Positions 1 through 8,648 of a stretch of DNA of 64,000 bases are shown in pieces (the stretch's first letter is position 1; every line of letters begins with the position of its first letter). The position numbers and the translations under genes were made by a program. The notes under the pieces were generated by a model that worked only from the letters and a program-made list of their open reading frames with translations, ran no database searches and was not told the DNA's origin. The stretch comes from a bacterium (GTDB lineage: Bacteria; Patescibacteriota; Minisyncoccia; Minisyncoccales; Minisyncoccaceae). The stretch lies in the NCBI GenBank assembly GCA_023228085.1, contig JALOBW010000004.1, positions 4,847-68,846 on the forward strand. Direction: 5' to 3'.

Positions 1-17
1 AAATAAGGGGAATCAAT

Positions 18-1763
18 ATGACAGATGAACCATGTGCCCCACGAATAGGAAGTGAGTCATGCTCTACTGTTACAGCAGAGACAATCGACCCAAGCAATAA
101 AGCCAATCTAATAATTGGTTGCTATGGATGTTCTTTTAATTGCCGGATATGCAATGGAGAGGTGGGAAGGAGAGATAGTAGCGTTGTCCTTACTCCTAGC
201 TTATTAGATTTAAACAATGATTTAAGTATTAGTCGTAGTGATTTCGAAAGAAGCATTGTCGGCCCTAGAATATGCATTAAGTGTGCAAAGCAAATAGTGG
301 ATGGTGAACATTTTCATAGATGCCACGGTTGTGGATTATGGAGTTTTGAACCTCATGGAAAATATTTAGAAGGCTCCAATACCAGGAATAGTGTATGGGT
401 TTGCAATAGCTGTTTAGAATGTTCTAAGTTTACATGTTCTCACTGTAATAGAACATTGTATTCAATAACAACAATGTCATGGAGATTATTTAACAATAAT
501 ACAGTTTGTGACAGATGCAAGAAACTTCATTATTTCATATGTAGTGACTGCCATAATGGGTTTCCAAATAATGAAGCATTAATAGATCCAGTTACTGGCG
601 AGCATCTTTGCGGTAGTTGCTATCCAAGTAGATTTGTTGTATGCACATTATGTGGCAGATCTGCTCACATTAGAACCACTATGAGCCTTGGAGATAGACT
701 GCTATGTAGAGATTGTGTAAATAGTTCAAGGGGATATGAAGTTGAGCCAGTTAAACCATACAACTACAAGCCAAGCATATTCAATTTTTATACATATACA
801 AGCAAAGATGTTAAAAATAATGATGTGACTGGCTATGATCTATTTAACATCTCTAATGAAGAAGATAGCAAGAAGCTATATCTTGGGATAGAAGTAGAGA
901 TAGATGGGTTCAATTCAACTAGTGCAAAGGAAAGATGTGCCCTTGATATTCTGAAACAATTTTCCAACAAGGAAAAAATATTTTACATTAAACATGACGG
1001 ATCTTTAAGATGTGGATTTGAAATAGTTACACATCCAATGGAGCTACAAGCACTATTCCTTATTCCTTGGAATGAAATATTTAATATAGCAAAGTCTTAC
1101 GGAGCCTATGCATTTAAAGAAAAAACCTGTGGGCTCCATGTTCACTTTAATAAGTCCTATTATGGATGTAATTTAAGTAAGCCAAGAACATCATCATACA
1201 ATAAACCTTTTATGGAAAAAGCCTTGAGATTATTAGATTTTATCAATAAAAATTTTATGGAATTATCAAAAATTTCAAGGAGATGCAACAATAATTATAG
1301 GTGTATGCTTAAAGAAAGTGATTTGCCAATAGAAATAGATCAAGGCTACACTCATTGCATTAAAAATTGTGGCAAACCATGCTCCTTTAGATATTGCAGA
1401 AAGCAACATACTGTTAAAAATTTAATGAAAAGGATTAAAAAATATGGAGGTAGAAGACTTTACAATGTAGCAGATCTTTACAATGGTTCTATTATAGATA
1501 AATATTCAGCTTGCAATTTAACCAACTTCTCCACAATAGAGATCAGATTGTGGAGGGGAACATTGAATGTAGAAAGCTTCAAAAGTTTAATATTATTAAC
1601 CTATCTAATAATACAACACGTCCATGACACAAATAAATCAAAATCAATAAAAATTATTGATATTGTAGCACAGTCTAAACAACTACAGGATGATCAAAAA
1701 ACCAAGTTGATTGGATTCATAGCTAAAAGAATATCAAGCAATTCTATAGCAGGAGAGGTGTAA
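18..1763 (+). CDS. Zinc-ribbon amidoligase-like protein (first copy)
   Basis: The 581-aa product has two halves. Residues about 25-240 carry many CxxC pairs (CYGC, CRIC, CIKC, CHGC, CNSC, CSHC, CDRC, CSDC, CGSC, CTLC, CRDC) and look like a chain of zinc ribbons. Residues about 284-575 match the amidoligase_2 family of glutamine-synthetase-like COOH-NH2 ligases: LGIEVEID near 284, DGSL then GFEIVTHP near 327-338, CGLHVHFN near 370 and EIRLWRGT near 507. Such ligases are predicted to form amide bonds with ATP; substrate unknown. The ribosome site AAGGGG lies 6 nt before the ATG. The next gene starts 1 nt after the stop and encodes a glutamine amidotransferase, a pairing predicted for this family. 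A diverged paralogue lies at 62129-63601. The family call is by motif only. Confidence 0.75.
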   Translation: MTDEPCAPRIGSESCSTVTAETIDPSNKANLIIGCYGCSFNCRICNGEVGRRDSSVVLTPSLLDLNNDLSISRSDFERSIVGPRICIKCAKQIVDGEHFHRCHGCGLWSFEPHGKYLEGSNTRNSVWVCNSCLECSKFTCSHCNRTLYSITTMSWRLFNNNTVCDRCKKLHYFICSDCHNGFPNNEALIDPVTGEHLCGSCYPSRFVVCTLCGRSAHIRTTMSLGDRLLCRDCVNSSRGYEVEPVKPYNYKPSIFNFYTYTSKDVKNNDVTGYDLFNISNEEDSKKLYLGIEVEIDGFNSTSAKERCALDILKQFSNKEKIFYIKHDGSLRCGFEIVTHPMELQALFLIPWNEIFNIAKSYGAYAFKEKTCGLHVHFNKSYYGCNLSKPRTSSYNKPFMEKALRLLDFINKNFMELSKISRRCNNNYRCMLKESDLPIEIDQGYTHCIKNCGKPCSFRYCRKQHTVKNLMKRIKKYGGRRLYNVADLYNGSIIDKYSACNLTNFSTIEIRLWRGTLNVESFKSLILLTYLIIQHVHDTNKSKSIKIIDIVAQSKQLQDDQKTKLIGFIAKRISSNSIAGEV

Positions 1764-1764
1764 T

Positions 1765-2865
1765 ATGTGTGTGATAATATACAAGCATAGCAAAGCAAAA
1801 CTACCAGATAGAGATAAATTGAGACTAGCGGCATCCGAAAATCCAGATGGAGTAGGATTGGCATATACACATAACAATAAGGTAATTATTAAAAAGGGAA
1901 TTAACCTTAAGCAGTTATTTGACATGGAAAGTTTATTATCAGATAAGACTGTAATTTATCACTTTAGAATAGCGACTAGTGGAATTAAAACTAGCAAGAA
2001 CCAATGCCATCCATTTCCACTATCTGGCAATTTTGAAGATCTTGAAAAATTAGAGACATCATGCAATACAGCAATAGCACACAATGGGCATTTAATTGGA
2101 TATTACAGTGATAGGTACTCAGATACCCAAGTGTTTATTAAGACAGTATTGAATGGTTTTGTATTTAACGACATATACTATAATCAAAAAATAAAATTAC
2201 TATTTGAATCTACAATAGATGGAGATAGATTTATATTTATGAACAAGGATGGTAGGATAGTTAAATTCGGAACATGGTTTAAACATGAAGGAATTTGGTA
2301 TTCCAACAATTCCATGTTTAAATATAACTACAAGACTACTGTTATTAAGAGTTCCCACAACGAAAATGTTAATAATTACATACATCATAGATCATGCGCT
2401 ACATGTGGAACTGAACTTCATGCAGCAGATGGAGTTGCATTTAGTTCAATTATCAATGACCATGTTTGCTTACACTGCAATAGCATACTCATTAAAATGC
2501 AGAGAGCCAAGACAAATGATATTAAAGTATATCAATGTGAATCTTGTAAGAAGTATAAAAAAGATGTATATAGAGAGCCTAAATCTGGAAGTATGATGTG
2601 CATGGACTGCTGGTCATCTTATAATGTTGCTCATGGCTCAAAGGTTGAATCAACTGGAAGTTGTGGGATATGTAATCATGAATTTCAAGTTCTTTACTAC
2701 AATTCGCTGGTTAAAAAAATGATATGCTTAACTTGCTGGATAAATAAGGATATAATAAAAGGTCAAATGCTTAAAAATGAAATAGCAACAAAATCAAATG
2801 AAAAAGGCAAGGAGGATTGTGAATGTCTAAAAGAAGATCAGCTCACTATAGTATCAGCAGATTAA
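1765..2865 (+). CDS. Class II glutamine amidotransferase with zinc ribbons (first copy)
   Basis: The N-terminal ~200 residues are a class II (Ntn) glutamine amidotransferase. The nucleophile Cys2 directly follows the initiator Met (MCVIIYK), followed by NPDGVGLAY, YHFRIATSG and AHNGHLIG, the usual substrate-loop motifs. Residues about 210-350 are Cys-rich (CATC, CLHC, CESC, CMDC, CGIC, CLTC), suggesting three more zinc ribbons like those of the upstream ligase. The expected role is to release ammonia from glutamine for the ligase encoded immediately upstream. It lacks the sugar isomerase or synthetase domains of GlmS or AsnB. Spacing of 1 nt implies translational coupling. A partial paralogue starts at 63601. 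Confidence 0.8.
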   Translation: MCVIIYKHSKAKLPDRDKLRLAASENPDGVGLAYTHNNKVIIKKGINLKQLFDMESLLSDKTVIYHFRIATSGIKTSKNQCHPFPLSGNFEDLEKLETSCNTAIAHNGHLIGYYSDRYSDTQVFIKTVLNGFVFNDIYYNQKIKLLFESTIDGDRFIFMNKDGRIVKFGTWFKHEGIWYSNNSMFKYNYKTTVIKSSHNENVNNYIHHRSCATCGTELHAADGVAFSSIINDHVCLHCNSILIKMQRAKTNDIKVYQCESCKKYKKDVYREPKSGSMMCMDCWSSYNVAHGSKVESTGSCGICNHEFQVLYYNSLVKKMICLTCWINKDIIKGQMLKNEIATKSNEKGKEDCECLKEDQLTIVSAD

Positions 2866-3002
2866 GTTATAAAATAATTAAAGGAGGTAGATTGATGTAT
2901 AAGATGAGTGTCTGGATGTCAGGCAATCCTATGAAGATATTTAAATACTACCTTCGCAAATTAGCAATAAGAAGAGGCGTAAATATATTAAACAAAATGT
3001 AA
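2823..3002 (+). CDS. Small basic protein with two in-frame starts
   Basis: This 59-aa Arg/Lys-rich reading frame starts inside the end of the amidotransferase gene. It has an AAGGAGG ribosome site 7 nt before ATG 2823. A second in-frame ATG at 2895 has its own AAGGAGG (2881-2887), also 7 nt upstream, which would give a 35-aa short form. No membrane segment or known domain is seen. The stop overlaps an ATG at 3002. The two equal ribosome sites are the only unusual feature; function unknown. Confidence 0.5.
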   Translation: MSKRRSAHYSISRLSYKIIKGGRLMYKMSVWMSGNPMKIFKYYLRKLAIRRGVNILNKM

Positions 3003-3013
3003 TGAGGTGCATC

Positions 3014-3583
3014 ATGGAAGAAAAACAAAAAAGATTCTTTACCAATAACCAGAGAAAAGAACTTGCTAATAGGATTAGCAATAAAATGGTTATGCATCCA
3101 ATATTCCTGGAAAACATAATGGATGTAATTGAGGACTACTTAATAAATAACACTAAAAGAAACAAGGTTGCTATCAATACATCCCATGGTGGATTTAGAT
3201 TATCGACAGAAGCTGTTATAGAATTGATTAAACTAGAATCAGATGCTTTAGTGAAGACTCTCATTAAACATGTTCATAGTAGCCGTGGGGATATTTCCAA
3301 CTATCCAGACATAATTGAAGAGAAGTATTTATGTAATAAATCAAGTGGGTATTATGATGGGGTTGTTTGTGGTGAGTATATTTATAGTCCCCATATCTAT
3401 AATAGTATTAGAGAAAGAAACCACCCAGATTTAATTGCAGTAATAGAGAAATTAGGGACCAATGCTGCATCTGCACGTGGGTCCGATATTAATATTATAA
3501 CACTTGATGATTGTGAGATTGGAGGAAGGATATACATAAATGAATACGATGGCAGAGAGTCATTGGACTATTCAAAAAGATGA
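3014..3583 (+). CDS. Hypothetical protein
   Basis: The 189-aa product is not recognised. The ATG at 3014 is preferred over 3002 because GAGGTG sits just before it. The N-terminus is Lys/Arg-rich and the first ~90 residues look helical; the C-terminal part has an acidic stretch. It closes the first small-gene group, just before a promoter. Confidence 0.6.
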   Translation: MEEKQKRFFTNNQRKELANRISNKMVMHPIFLENIMDVIEDYLINNTKRNKVAINTSHGGFRLSTEAVIELIKLESDALVKTLIKHVHSSRGDISNYPDIIEEKYLCNKSSGYYDGVVCGEYIYSPHIYNSIRERNHPDLIAVIEKLGTNAASARGSDINIITLDDCEIGGRIYINEYDGRESLDYSKR

Positions 3584-3593
3584 CAACCATAAC

Positions 3594-3622
3594 TTGAAAT
3601 TCTAACTTGGAAAGTATATATT
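3594..3622 (+). promoter_or_regulatory. Sigma-70-type promoter
   Basis: TTGAAA (3594-3599), a 17-nt spacer and TATATT (3617-3622). An ATG lies 6 nt after the -10 box, at 3629, about where transcription should start. The same layout recurs at several other promoters in the window. Confidence 0.65.
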
Positions 3623-3628
3623 ATTAAT

Positions 3629-3847
3629 ATGACAGAAGCAAAATCAAGAAAAGAAAAATCACTTGGGGCATTAGGATCTATCGAGATTAGAATACCACTC
3701 CCAGATTCTCTTAAGTTTTTAATTGGCAAAACTGAATGTATCTGTGGATCAATTTGGGACAATAGAGAAATGAGAATATTAAAATCTAACAAATGCCCCA
3801 AGTGCTTAAATTATTTTAAGGAGGATAAGGAAAATGACAGCAAATGA
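3629..3847 (+). CDS. Small zinc-ribbon protein, probably leaderless
   Basis: The 72-aa product has CIC and CPKC Cys pairs about 28 residues apart and a charged C-terminus, consistent with one zinc ribbon. No ribosome site is visible. The ATG lies at the predicted transcription start of the promoter at 3594-3622, so translation may begin on a leaderless mRNA. It overlaps the next gene by 14 nt. Function unknown. Confidence 0.55.
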   Translation: MTEAKSRKEKSLGALGSIEIRIPLPDSLKFLIGKTECICGSIWDNREMRILKSNKCPKCLNYFKEDKENDSK

Positions 3848-4208
3848 TAAAAAGAATGTATTTTGTGATGATGGATTTGATCCAAACAATGAGATGTGTA
3901 TAAATTGCATACATTCAAGTGAATGTAAAGACTGGACATTGACCTGGAGAACAATAGAGGATGTTAAGGATAGAAAATCCACAAATCCAGAATCTGACTC
4001 TGACGATGACATCCAGGTAGGGGTAGAATTACTCCAGAGAATGAACTTGCTAGATCAAAATGAAATTGCACTAAGAAAGGAGATTAATAAAATTAACATT
4101 AAACTAAATAGGATGATAGAGTTAGAATTTGGAAAAGATGAACTTGAGTTCATAAATACCCTGGTCAATGATGATCTATTGGCCAACTCAGGAAATCTAG
4201 GAAAGTAG
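3834..4208 (+). CDS. Hypothetical Cys-rich protein
   Basis: The 124-aa product has an N-terminal cluster (CDDGF, MCINC, SSEC) that could bind one metal ion, a middle acidic stretch, and a C-terminal helical region of likely coiled-coil nature. AAGGAGG lies about 11 nt upstream of the ATG, inside the previous gene. No family is recognised. Confidence 0.6.
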   Translation: MTANDKKNVFCDDGFDPNNEMCINCIHSSECKDWTLTWRTIEDVKDRKSTNPESDSDDDIQVGVELLQRMNLLDQNEIALRKEINKINIKLNRMIELEFGKDELEFINTLVNDDLLANSGNLGK

Positions 4209-4217
4209 GTGAGCATT

Positions 4218-4529
4218 ATGGCACCAAAATTCAATACAGGAATAGTAGATCTATTAGGCTATGATTTAATTAAAAGTTTTTTTGAATTTAACTTAAGGAG
4301 CAAAAATTCTCTTGGAGATACGTTTTATGGCATGGAGTGTAAAATATGTGGAGAAGGATTCGAAAGTGACAGTTATGCAAATCAAAGAGACCATATTAAA
4401 CAGCATCTTCATCAAGAAGAAATTGAAGAAGCTAAAAAATATTTAACTGGATTAATTAAAGTAAGCAAGAAAATACACACTTTGGGTAAAATACCACTAC
4501 ACAATTTATCTATAAGGAGAACAGTATGA
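4218..4529 (+). CDS. Small C2H2 zinc-finger-like protein
   Basis: The 103-aa product contains CKIC followed about 13 residues later by HIKQH, a C2H2-like finger that could bind nucleic acid or protein. The ATG at 4218 is preferred over the GTG at 4209 because AGGTGA lies 5 nt before it. It overlaps the next gene by 4 nt. Phage C2H2-like fingers of this size are often regulatory, but nothing here fixes the target. Confidence 0.55.
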   Translation: MAPKFNTGIVDLLGYDLIKSFFEFNLRSKNSLGDTFYGMECKICGEGFESDSYANQRDHIKQHLHQEEIEEAKKYLTGLIKVSKKIHTLGKIPLHNLSIRRTV

Positions 4530-5077
4530 ATAGTGTAAGCCAAGAAAACAATGAAATTAAAACAACTCTTGATGGAATTGAAGATCTAGAGAAGATGTTC
4601 CCATTAGTAATACCTTTCAATAGGGATGGCTCCATGGTTCACATTGACTGCAATATAGCACCACCAGTTTCCAGAGATCGTGAAGGACTATCAGAATTCT
4701 TTATTAACAAATTAGCTTTACTAAATGATGTTAAAGCATTACTGGATCATGATATTGGGATTGCCAAGCTAGAGTTTGACCACCTTAAATCTGAACTTGA
4801 AACCTGGATAGACATAGAGGTGTCTCAAATAGGAATTGATTGCAGAGAAAAGGAACGATCTGGAGAAATAAAGAAGATTACAGATGAAGAGGTTAAGGAT
4901 AGAAAGAAAGCCATGACTCCTCAAATGTTTGCATACATTACTTCTCGAAAATCTACATTAAAGACATTGGAATCAAACATATACCTACAGGAAAAAGATC
5001 TTTCCAGGGTCAAAGGTAAAATCAAGGTTTGTGAATGGGCATTAAAGCTAATAACTAACAATGATAAGGATGAATAA
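4526..5077 (+). CDS. Hypothetical coiled-coil protein
   Basis: The 183-aa product is helical in its last 110 residues, with long heptad-like stretches. The first 60 residues are more globular and contain IPFNRDGSMVHID. Not recognised. It lies two genes upstream of the RecA-like recombinase, so a recombination or replication accessory role is possible but unsupported. Confidence 0.6.
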   Translation: MNSVSQENNEIKTTLDGIEDLEKMFPLVIPFNRDGSMVHIDCNIAPPVSRDREGLSEFFINKLALLNDVKALLDHDIGIAKLEFDHLKSELETWIDIEVSQIGIDCREKERSGEIKKITDEEVKDRKKAMTPQMFAYITSRKSTLKTLESNIYLQEKDLSRVKGKIKVCEWALKLITNNDKDE

Positions 5078-5079
5078 TT

Positions 5080-5187
5080 ATGTTATTTAAAAAGAAGTTC
5101 ATAGGCGACGAAGAAGAAATAGGAGAGGATGAAGCTGATGAGATGGAATATCAAGGTGATGATGATGATTGGGATTGGGATGATTAG
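5080..5187 (+). CDS. Very acidic 35-aa peptide
   Basis: The reading frame starts with a basic MLFKKKF and then is almost entirely Asp/Glu, ending in DDDDWDWDD. AAGGATG lies about 9 nt upstream. It fills the gap between two longer genes exactly. Acidic tails of this kind are known in DNA-mimic or SSB-like partner proteins, but this is only a composition remark. Confidence 0.4.
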   Translation: MLFKKKFIGDEEEIGEDEADEMEYQGDDDDWDWDD

Positions 5188-5201
5188 AAAGGACAATAAT
5201 A

Positions 5202-6350
5202 ATGGTTAAAAAGGTTATTACACCAGAAAATCCTCAAGAGGATAACACTGGTATCGTTCAGCAGCCCCCCGCTTCTCTCGAAAGTTCTTTGGCTATAAAC
5301 CCTTACGTTAACCATAAATCTATTATGGAATATAGGGAAAACAAGCCTTTCTTTGACACTGGAATACCATCATTAAACTATGCCTTAAGAAAGGAATCAG
5401 GAGATGGATTGCCAATAGGCTTGTTTATAGAGCTACTTGGAGAGGATAAATCTGGTAAAACAGCGCTTCTCATCTATTTAGCTAAAACTATATTAGATGG
5501 TGGTGGCATAGTAGTGTGGTTGCAAAATGAATGCGACCTGGATAGAGAAAGATGTGTTAAGTATGGATTAGATTGGGACAAATATGTAGCATCTGGGCAG
5601 CTTTTAATTCTGGAATTTGTAAGCATAGAAGAGACATTTACTTACATGGAAGTTCAATTAGACAGAATTATAGGATTTAGAAAGAAAGGAGAAACTAGAA
5701 CTATAGGGATGTTCCTTGACAGTTTAGTATTTAATACTAACTCTATAACTGAAAATAACAAAGTAGGAGTTAGAGATCAAGGCTGGAGCAATGAACTATT
5801 AAAGCAATTCATTAACAAATGCCACATTAAGCTAATCCAAGCAAGGGTTTTAATGATTGCTACCAATCAACTTGATAAGAGTGAAAACAAATGGGAAAAA
5901 TCCCACCTTAGAAATAGAGGTAAAGGAGGAGGTAAAGTTATAAGGTATGCTATTGCAGGTCAAATTCTCATAGAGAAGTTTAGAGAATGGGATAGTGGCT
6001 CTGGGTATAGCACCATAGTTACAATAAGAAACACAAAGTTTGGAGAGCCAAACAAGAAAACCATGTTAGATTTTATCTATGACACTGGATTAGTTCCACA
6101 CTCTGGGATATTCCACATATTAGATGATTCTAAATTTTGGAAGAAGCAAGATGGGCATGGTGAAAGACTTGGATCTTCAGGAAATAAGAAATTCTACCAT
6201 GAAAAATTAGCTACCCCATTTATGATGGATAAGCTATGGGAAGATGATAATATTAGAGAATTCATGATTCAAGATTTAAAGTATTATTATCAAAACAAGA
6301 TATTTAAAACGACAAAAGCAGATTCAGATGAATCAGGAGGTATGGAGTAA
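5202..6350 (+). CDS. RecA/UvsX-like recombinase
   Basis: The 382-aa product has a RecA-type ATPase core. The Walker A motif is GEDKSGKT at residues 80-87, after the family-typical lead-in FDTGIPSLNYALR. IGMFLDSLVF is the likely Walker B strand, and MIATNQL resembles the conserved L1-side segment. The C-terminal region contains YDTGLVPHSGIFHI, reminiscent of the region after the core in phage RecA proteins. It should polymerise on single-stranded DNA and drive strand exchange. It heads the recombination block with the possible annealing protein, SbcC/SbcD and a RuvC-like resolvase. AAAGGA precedes the ATG. Confidence 0.85.
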   Translation: MVKKVITPENPQEDNTGIVQQPPASLESSLAINPYVNHKSIMEYRENKPFFDTGIPSLNYALRKESGDGLPIGLFIELLGEDKSGKTALLIYLAKTILDGGGIVVWLQNECDLDRERCVKYGLDWDKYVASGQLLILEFVSIEETFTYMEVQLDRIIGFRKKGETRTIGMFLDSLVFNTNSITENNKVGVRDQGWSNELLKQFINKCHIKLIQARVLMIATNQLDKSENKWEKSHLRNRGKGGGKVIRYAIAGQILIEKFREWDSGSGYSTIVTIRNTKFGEPNKKTMLDFIYDTGLVPHSGIFHILDDSKFWKKQDGHGERLGSSGNKKFYHEKLATPFMMDKLWEDDNIREFMIQDLKYYYQNKIFKTTKADSDESGGME

Positions 6351-7142
6351 ATGGTAAAAAATAAAAGCATAACAGATGTTGAGAATAAAACCATAGATGG
6401 AGTCCCTGAAATTAATTCAGTAATAGACACAGAGCCTCCAATGGTTCCAAATAATCCCATTGAGATAGCCACGATAGAACAACCAAAGCTAGACCCAAGA
6501 TTTATAGTCAACATAAAAGGCAAAGATTTTGTTGTATATGCAGGGCTACTAGATCTTGCCCATCAAAAGGGATTTCATGATTTAGTTGTCCAAGCTATAC
6601 AATACCCAAATGATGAAAATAATCACATGGCAATTTGTGTAGCAGTATTGACAGATAATGGAGGTCGTAAGTTTCAAGACTTTGGAGACGCAGACCACAG
6701 TAATGTCAATTCCAAAATCAGAGGTCATGAATTGAGAATGGCTTCTACTAGGGCTAAAGCTAGAGTACTTAGAGACTTTACCAACGTTGGCATGACAGCT
6801 CTGGAGGAAATAGGAGACATTGACAATACAGCAGATAATGAAGATGAGCATTATGACAATAGACCATCTAATGTGGTAAGGTTCCCAAAAAAAGAAAACA
6901 GGGCTGCTGAAAATGATGAACTTACCTTCATAAAAGCCAATATAGCTGATTTAATTAAGACTAAACTGTCTTTCTACTCAACGGATGCTAATGACACTAG
7001 CATGAAAGCTGTTAAGAATCTATACAGAGACCTTACCCTCCCAATGGCAAAGGCTCTATGTGATGCCATGTATCTCAAAGAAAATGGTTCAATGTCATTT
7101 GATGAGTTTAGTAAATTACAATTAACAATACGGCAGATGTAA
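6351..7142 (+). CDS. Possible single-strand annealing or recombination mediator protein
   Basis: The 263-aa product follows the RecA-like gene without a gap. Residues about 130-150 contain RMASTRAKARVLRDFTNVG, resembling a helix seen in Rad52/DdrA-type annealing proteins (ATRAKARALRDA-like), preceded by a beta-rich half. The C-terminus after residue 175 is a charged linker and a helical domain. Position next to a recombinase supports a mediator or annealing role. The assignment rests on one motif and the context, so it is tentative. Confidence 0.45.
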   Translation: MVKNKSITDVENKTIDGVPEINSVIDTEPPMVPNNPIEIATIEQPKLDPRFIVNIKGKDFVVYAGLLDLAHQKGFHDLVVQAIQYPNDENNHMAICVAVLTDNGGRKFQDFGDADHSNVNSKIRGHELRMASTRAKARVLRDFTNVGMTALEEIGDIDNTADNEDEHYDNRPSNVVRFPKKENRAAENDELTFIKANIADLIKTKLSFYSTDANDTSMKAVKNLYRDLTLPMAKALCDAMYLKENGSMSFDEFSKLQLTIRQM

Positions 7143-7153
7143 GATTGTAAACA

Positions 7154-7173
7154 GGGGGGCTTTATTGCCCCCC
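7154..7173 (+). terminator. G/C hairpin, weak terminator
   Basis: GGGGGGC, a 6-nt loop TTTATT and GCCCCCC form a perfect 7-bp stem, followed only by ATTTAAA. The short U run suggests attenuation rather than full termination. It separates the recombinase pair from the next gene. Confidence 0.6.
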
Positions 7174-7191
7174 ATTTAAAGGAGAAATAAT

Positions 7192-7497
7192 ATGACTAAA
7201 ATATTAAATATAGAAATAAAATCATGCTCTGAATGCCCAATGTATGAACACAGAAGAAGCACCTATTGGGGCGATAGGGTTCCAACCGTAACTGACGAAC
7301 ACCATTGTGAAATGATTCTCAAATTGAGCAGATCTATGGAAAGTGAAGGGACATCATATATTAAAGTATTAGAGAAATATGGTAGTGTTGTGATCCAAAA
7401 TGACGTAAAATACCAAGATCCTGATGAGCCACCTAATTTTAAACAAGACTTTACTAAAGAAATATATATAAGGTGCCCATTGCCAAACAAGGAGTAG
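7192..7497 (+). CDS. Hypothetical Cys-rich protein
   Basis: The 101-aa product has CSECP near the N-terminus, a single Cys about 30 residues later and RCPLP at the C-terminus. The same arrangement is seen in the 88-aa protein at 58160-58426, so the two may belong to one family. AAAGGAG precedes the ATG. Function unknown. Confidence 0.6.
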   Translation: MTKILNIEIKSCSECPMYEHRRSTYWGDRVPTVTDEHHCEMILKLSRSMESEGTSYIKVLEKYGSVVIQNDVKYQDPDEPPNFKQDFTKEIYIRCPLPNKE

Positions 7498-7501
7498 CAG
7501 T

Positions 7502-8635
7502 ATGACTAATAAAACCAATAAAGCACTCATAGTAGCAGATTTACATTTATCCCATAAACATAGGTTTCCAAATCCCCAAATGAGGCTACGGAGGGACATC
7601 CAGGCTGTCAATAACTTATGTAGAGAGGTAGTAAGGTTAAATTGTAATTCCCTTATTATTGCAGGAGACTTTTTTGATACTTATAATCCAAGCATAGAAT
7701 TACTAAATAGTATAATAGGAGAAATGCAAACATTAGCAACTGACAATGATGTTAGAATTTACTTTATAAGAGGAAATGGAATACATGAAGGAGCTAAAGA
7801 TAGGTGGAGCAACCCATTACTAACCCTTGCATCTGCAATAGACAATGCCTTATTTATAGATTGTGGATATCATATAGAGCCATCTATTGATGACATTATA
7901 ATGATACCACACTGTGAATCATCAGATGAGTTTCTGTCTAATTTAGATTCTGCAATAATAAATAGAAATGCTAGTGATAAGTATAGTAACCACAAAGATC
8001 AGTGCTACATAATATGCCACCAATGGTTTGATACACTATTTAGATTTGATTCACCTGATACTATTAGGTGTGATGACATATTAAAAATAACAAACAAAAG
8101 AGAAGATGTTAAATTTAGGTTTATATCTGGGCATCAACACAAAAGCGTATCGGTATATTACAATGACAATATATCTATTGCTAGCATAGGAATCCCAATT
8201 CAACAGAACTTTGGAGACCCATTGGATACAAATGCAATATTGTTAGAAAGTTTCACAGGAAAACTAGATTATCATTGGAACAAAATAGAGCTTTCAGACA
8301 TTAAGTTTAAAAAGATAAAAGCATCTAATATGGAAGAATTTGAAAGATTTACAGACCCAGATGCTAAAAAGCACCTGTATAGCATAGACATCCAATGTGA
8401 AGAGGATGAAAAGTTATTCAAAGCAATGTCTGAAGAGGGTTATTTTATTGAACCAAACTTCATGAAGCCAGAAAATGTACCTGGTAAAATAGAAAGAGAG
8501 GAGATTAAATTGGATAGTGACATTGAATCCATATTAAGTGAAACTGTTGATGAGTTAAGCGGAGAGCCAGAAGAGGTTAGGAAAGAAATTATAGCCATAG
8601 GCATGGAATTAACAAAAGAACCTTGCCCATTTTAA
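7502..8635 (+). CDS. sbcD: SbcD/Mre11-like nuclease subunit
   Basis: The 377-aa product is a calcineurin-like metallophosphoesterase of the SbcD/T4 gp47 type. It has ADLHLS (Asp13, His15), AGDFFD (residues 54-59), ICHQW near 170 and SGHQHK near 205. The motif normally written GNHD/E reads GNGIHE (residues 91-96), with two residues inserted. The partner SbcC-like ATPase is encoded two genes downstream, with an RNA ligase between them. Together they would trim DNA ends for recombination or degrade host DNA. Confidence 0.8.
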   Translation: MTNKTNKALIVADLHLSHKHRFPNPQMRLRRDIQAVNNLCREVVRLNCNSLIIAGDFFDTYNPSIELLNSIIGEMQTLATDNDVRIYFIRGNGIHEGAKDRWSNPLLTLASAIDNALFIDCGYHIEPSIDDIIMIPHCESSDEFLSNLDSAIINRNASDKYSNHKDQCYIICHQWFDTLFRFDSPDTIRCDDILKITNKREDVKFRFISGHQHKSVSVYYNDNISIASIGIPIQQNFGDPLDTNAILLESFTGKLDYHWNKIELSDIKFKKIKASNMEEFERFTDPDAKKHLYSIDIQCEEDEKLFKAMSEEGYFIEPNFMKPENVPGKIEREEIKLDSDIESILSETVDELSGEPEEVRKEIIAIGMELTKEPCPF

Positions 8636-8648
8636 GGAGAAATATATT

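Noticed and set aside
2285..2596. 103-aa plus frame inside the amidotransferase gene
   Set aside because: Fully contained in another frame of a gene with recognised motifs.
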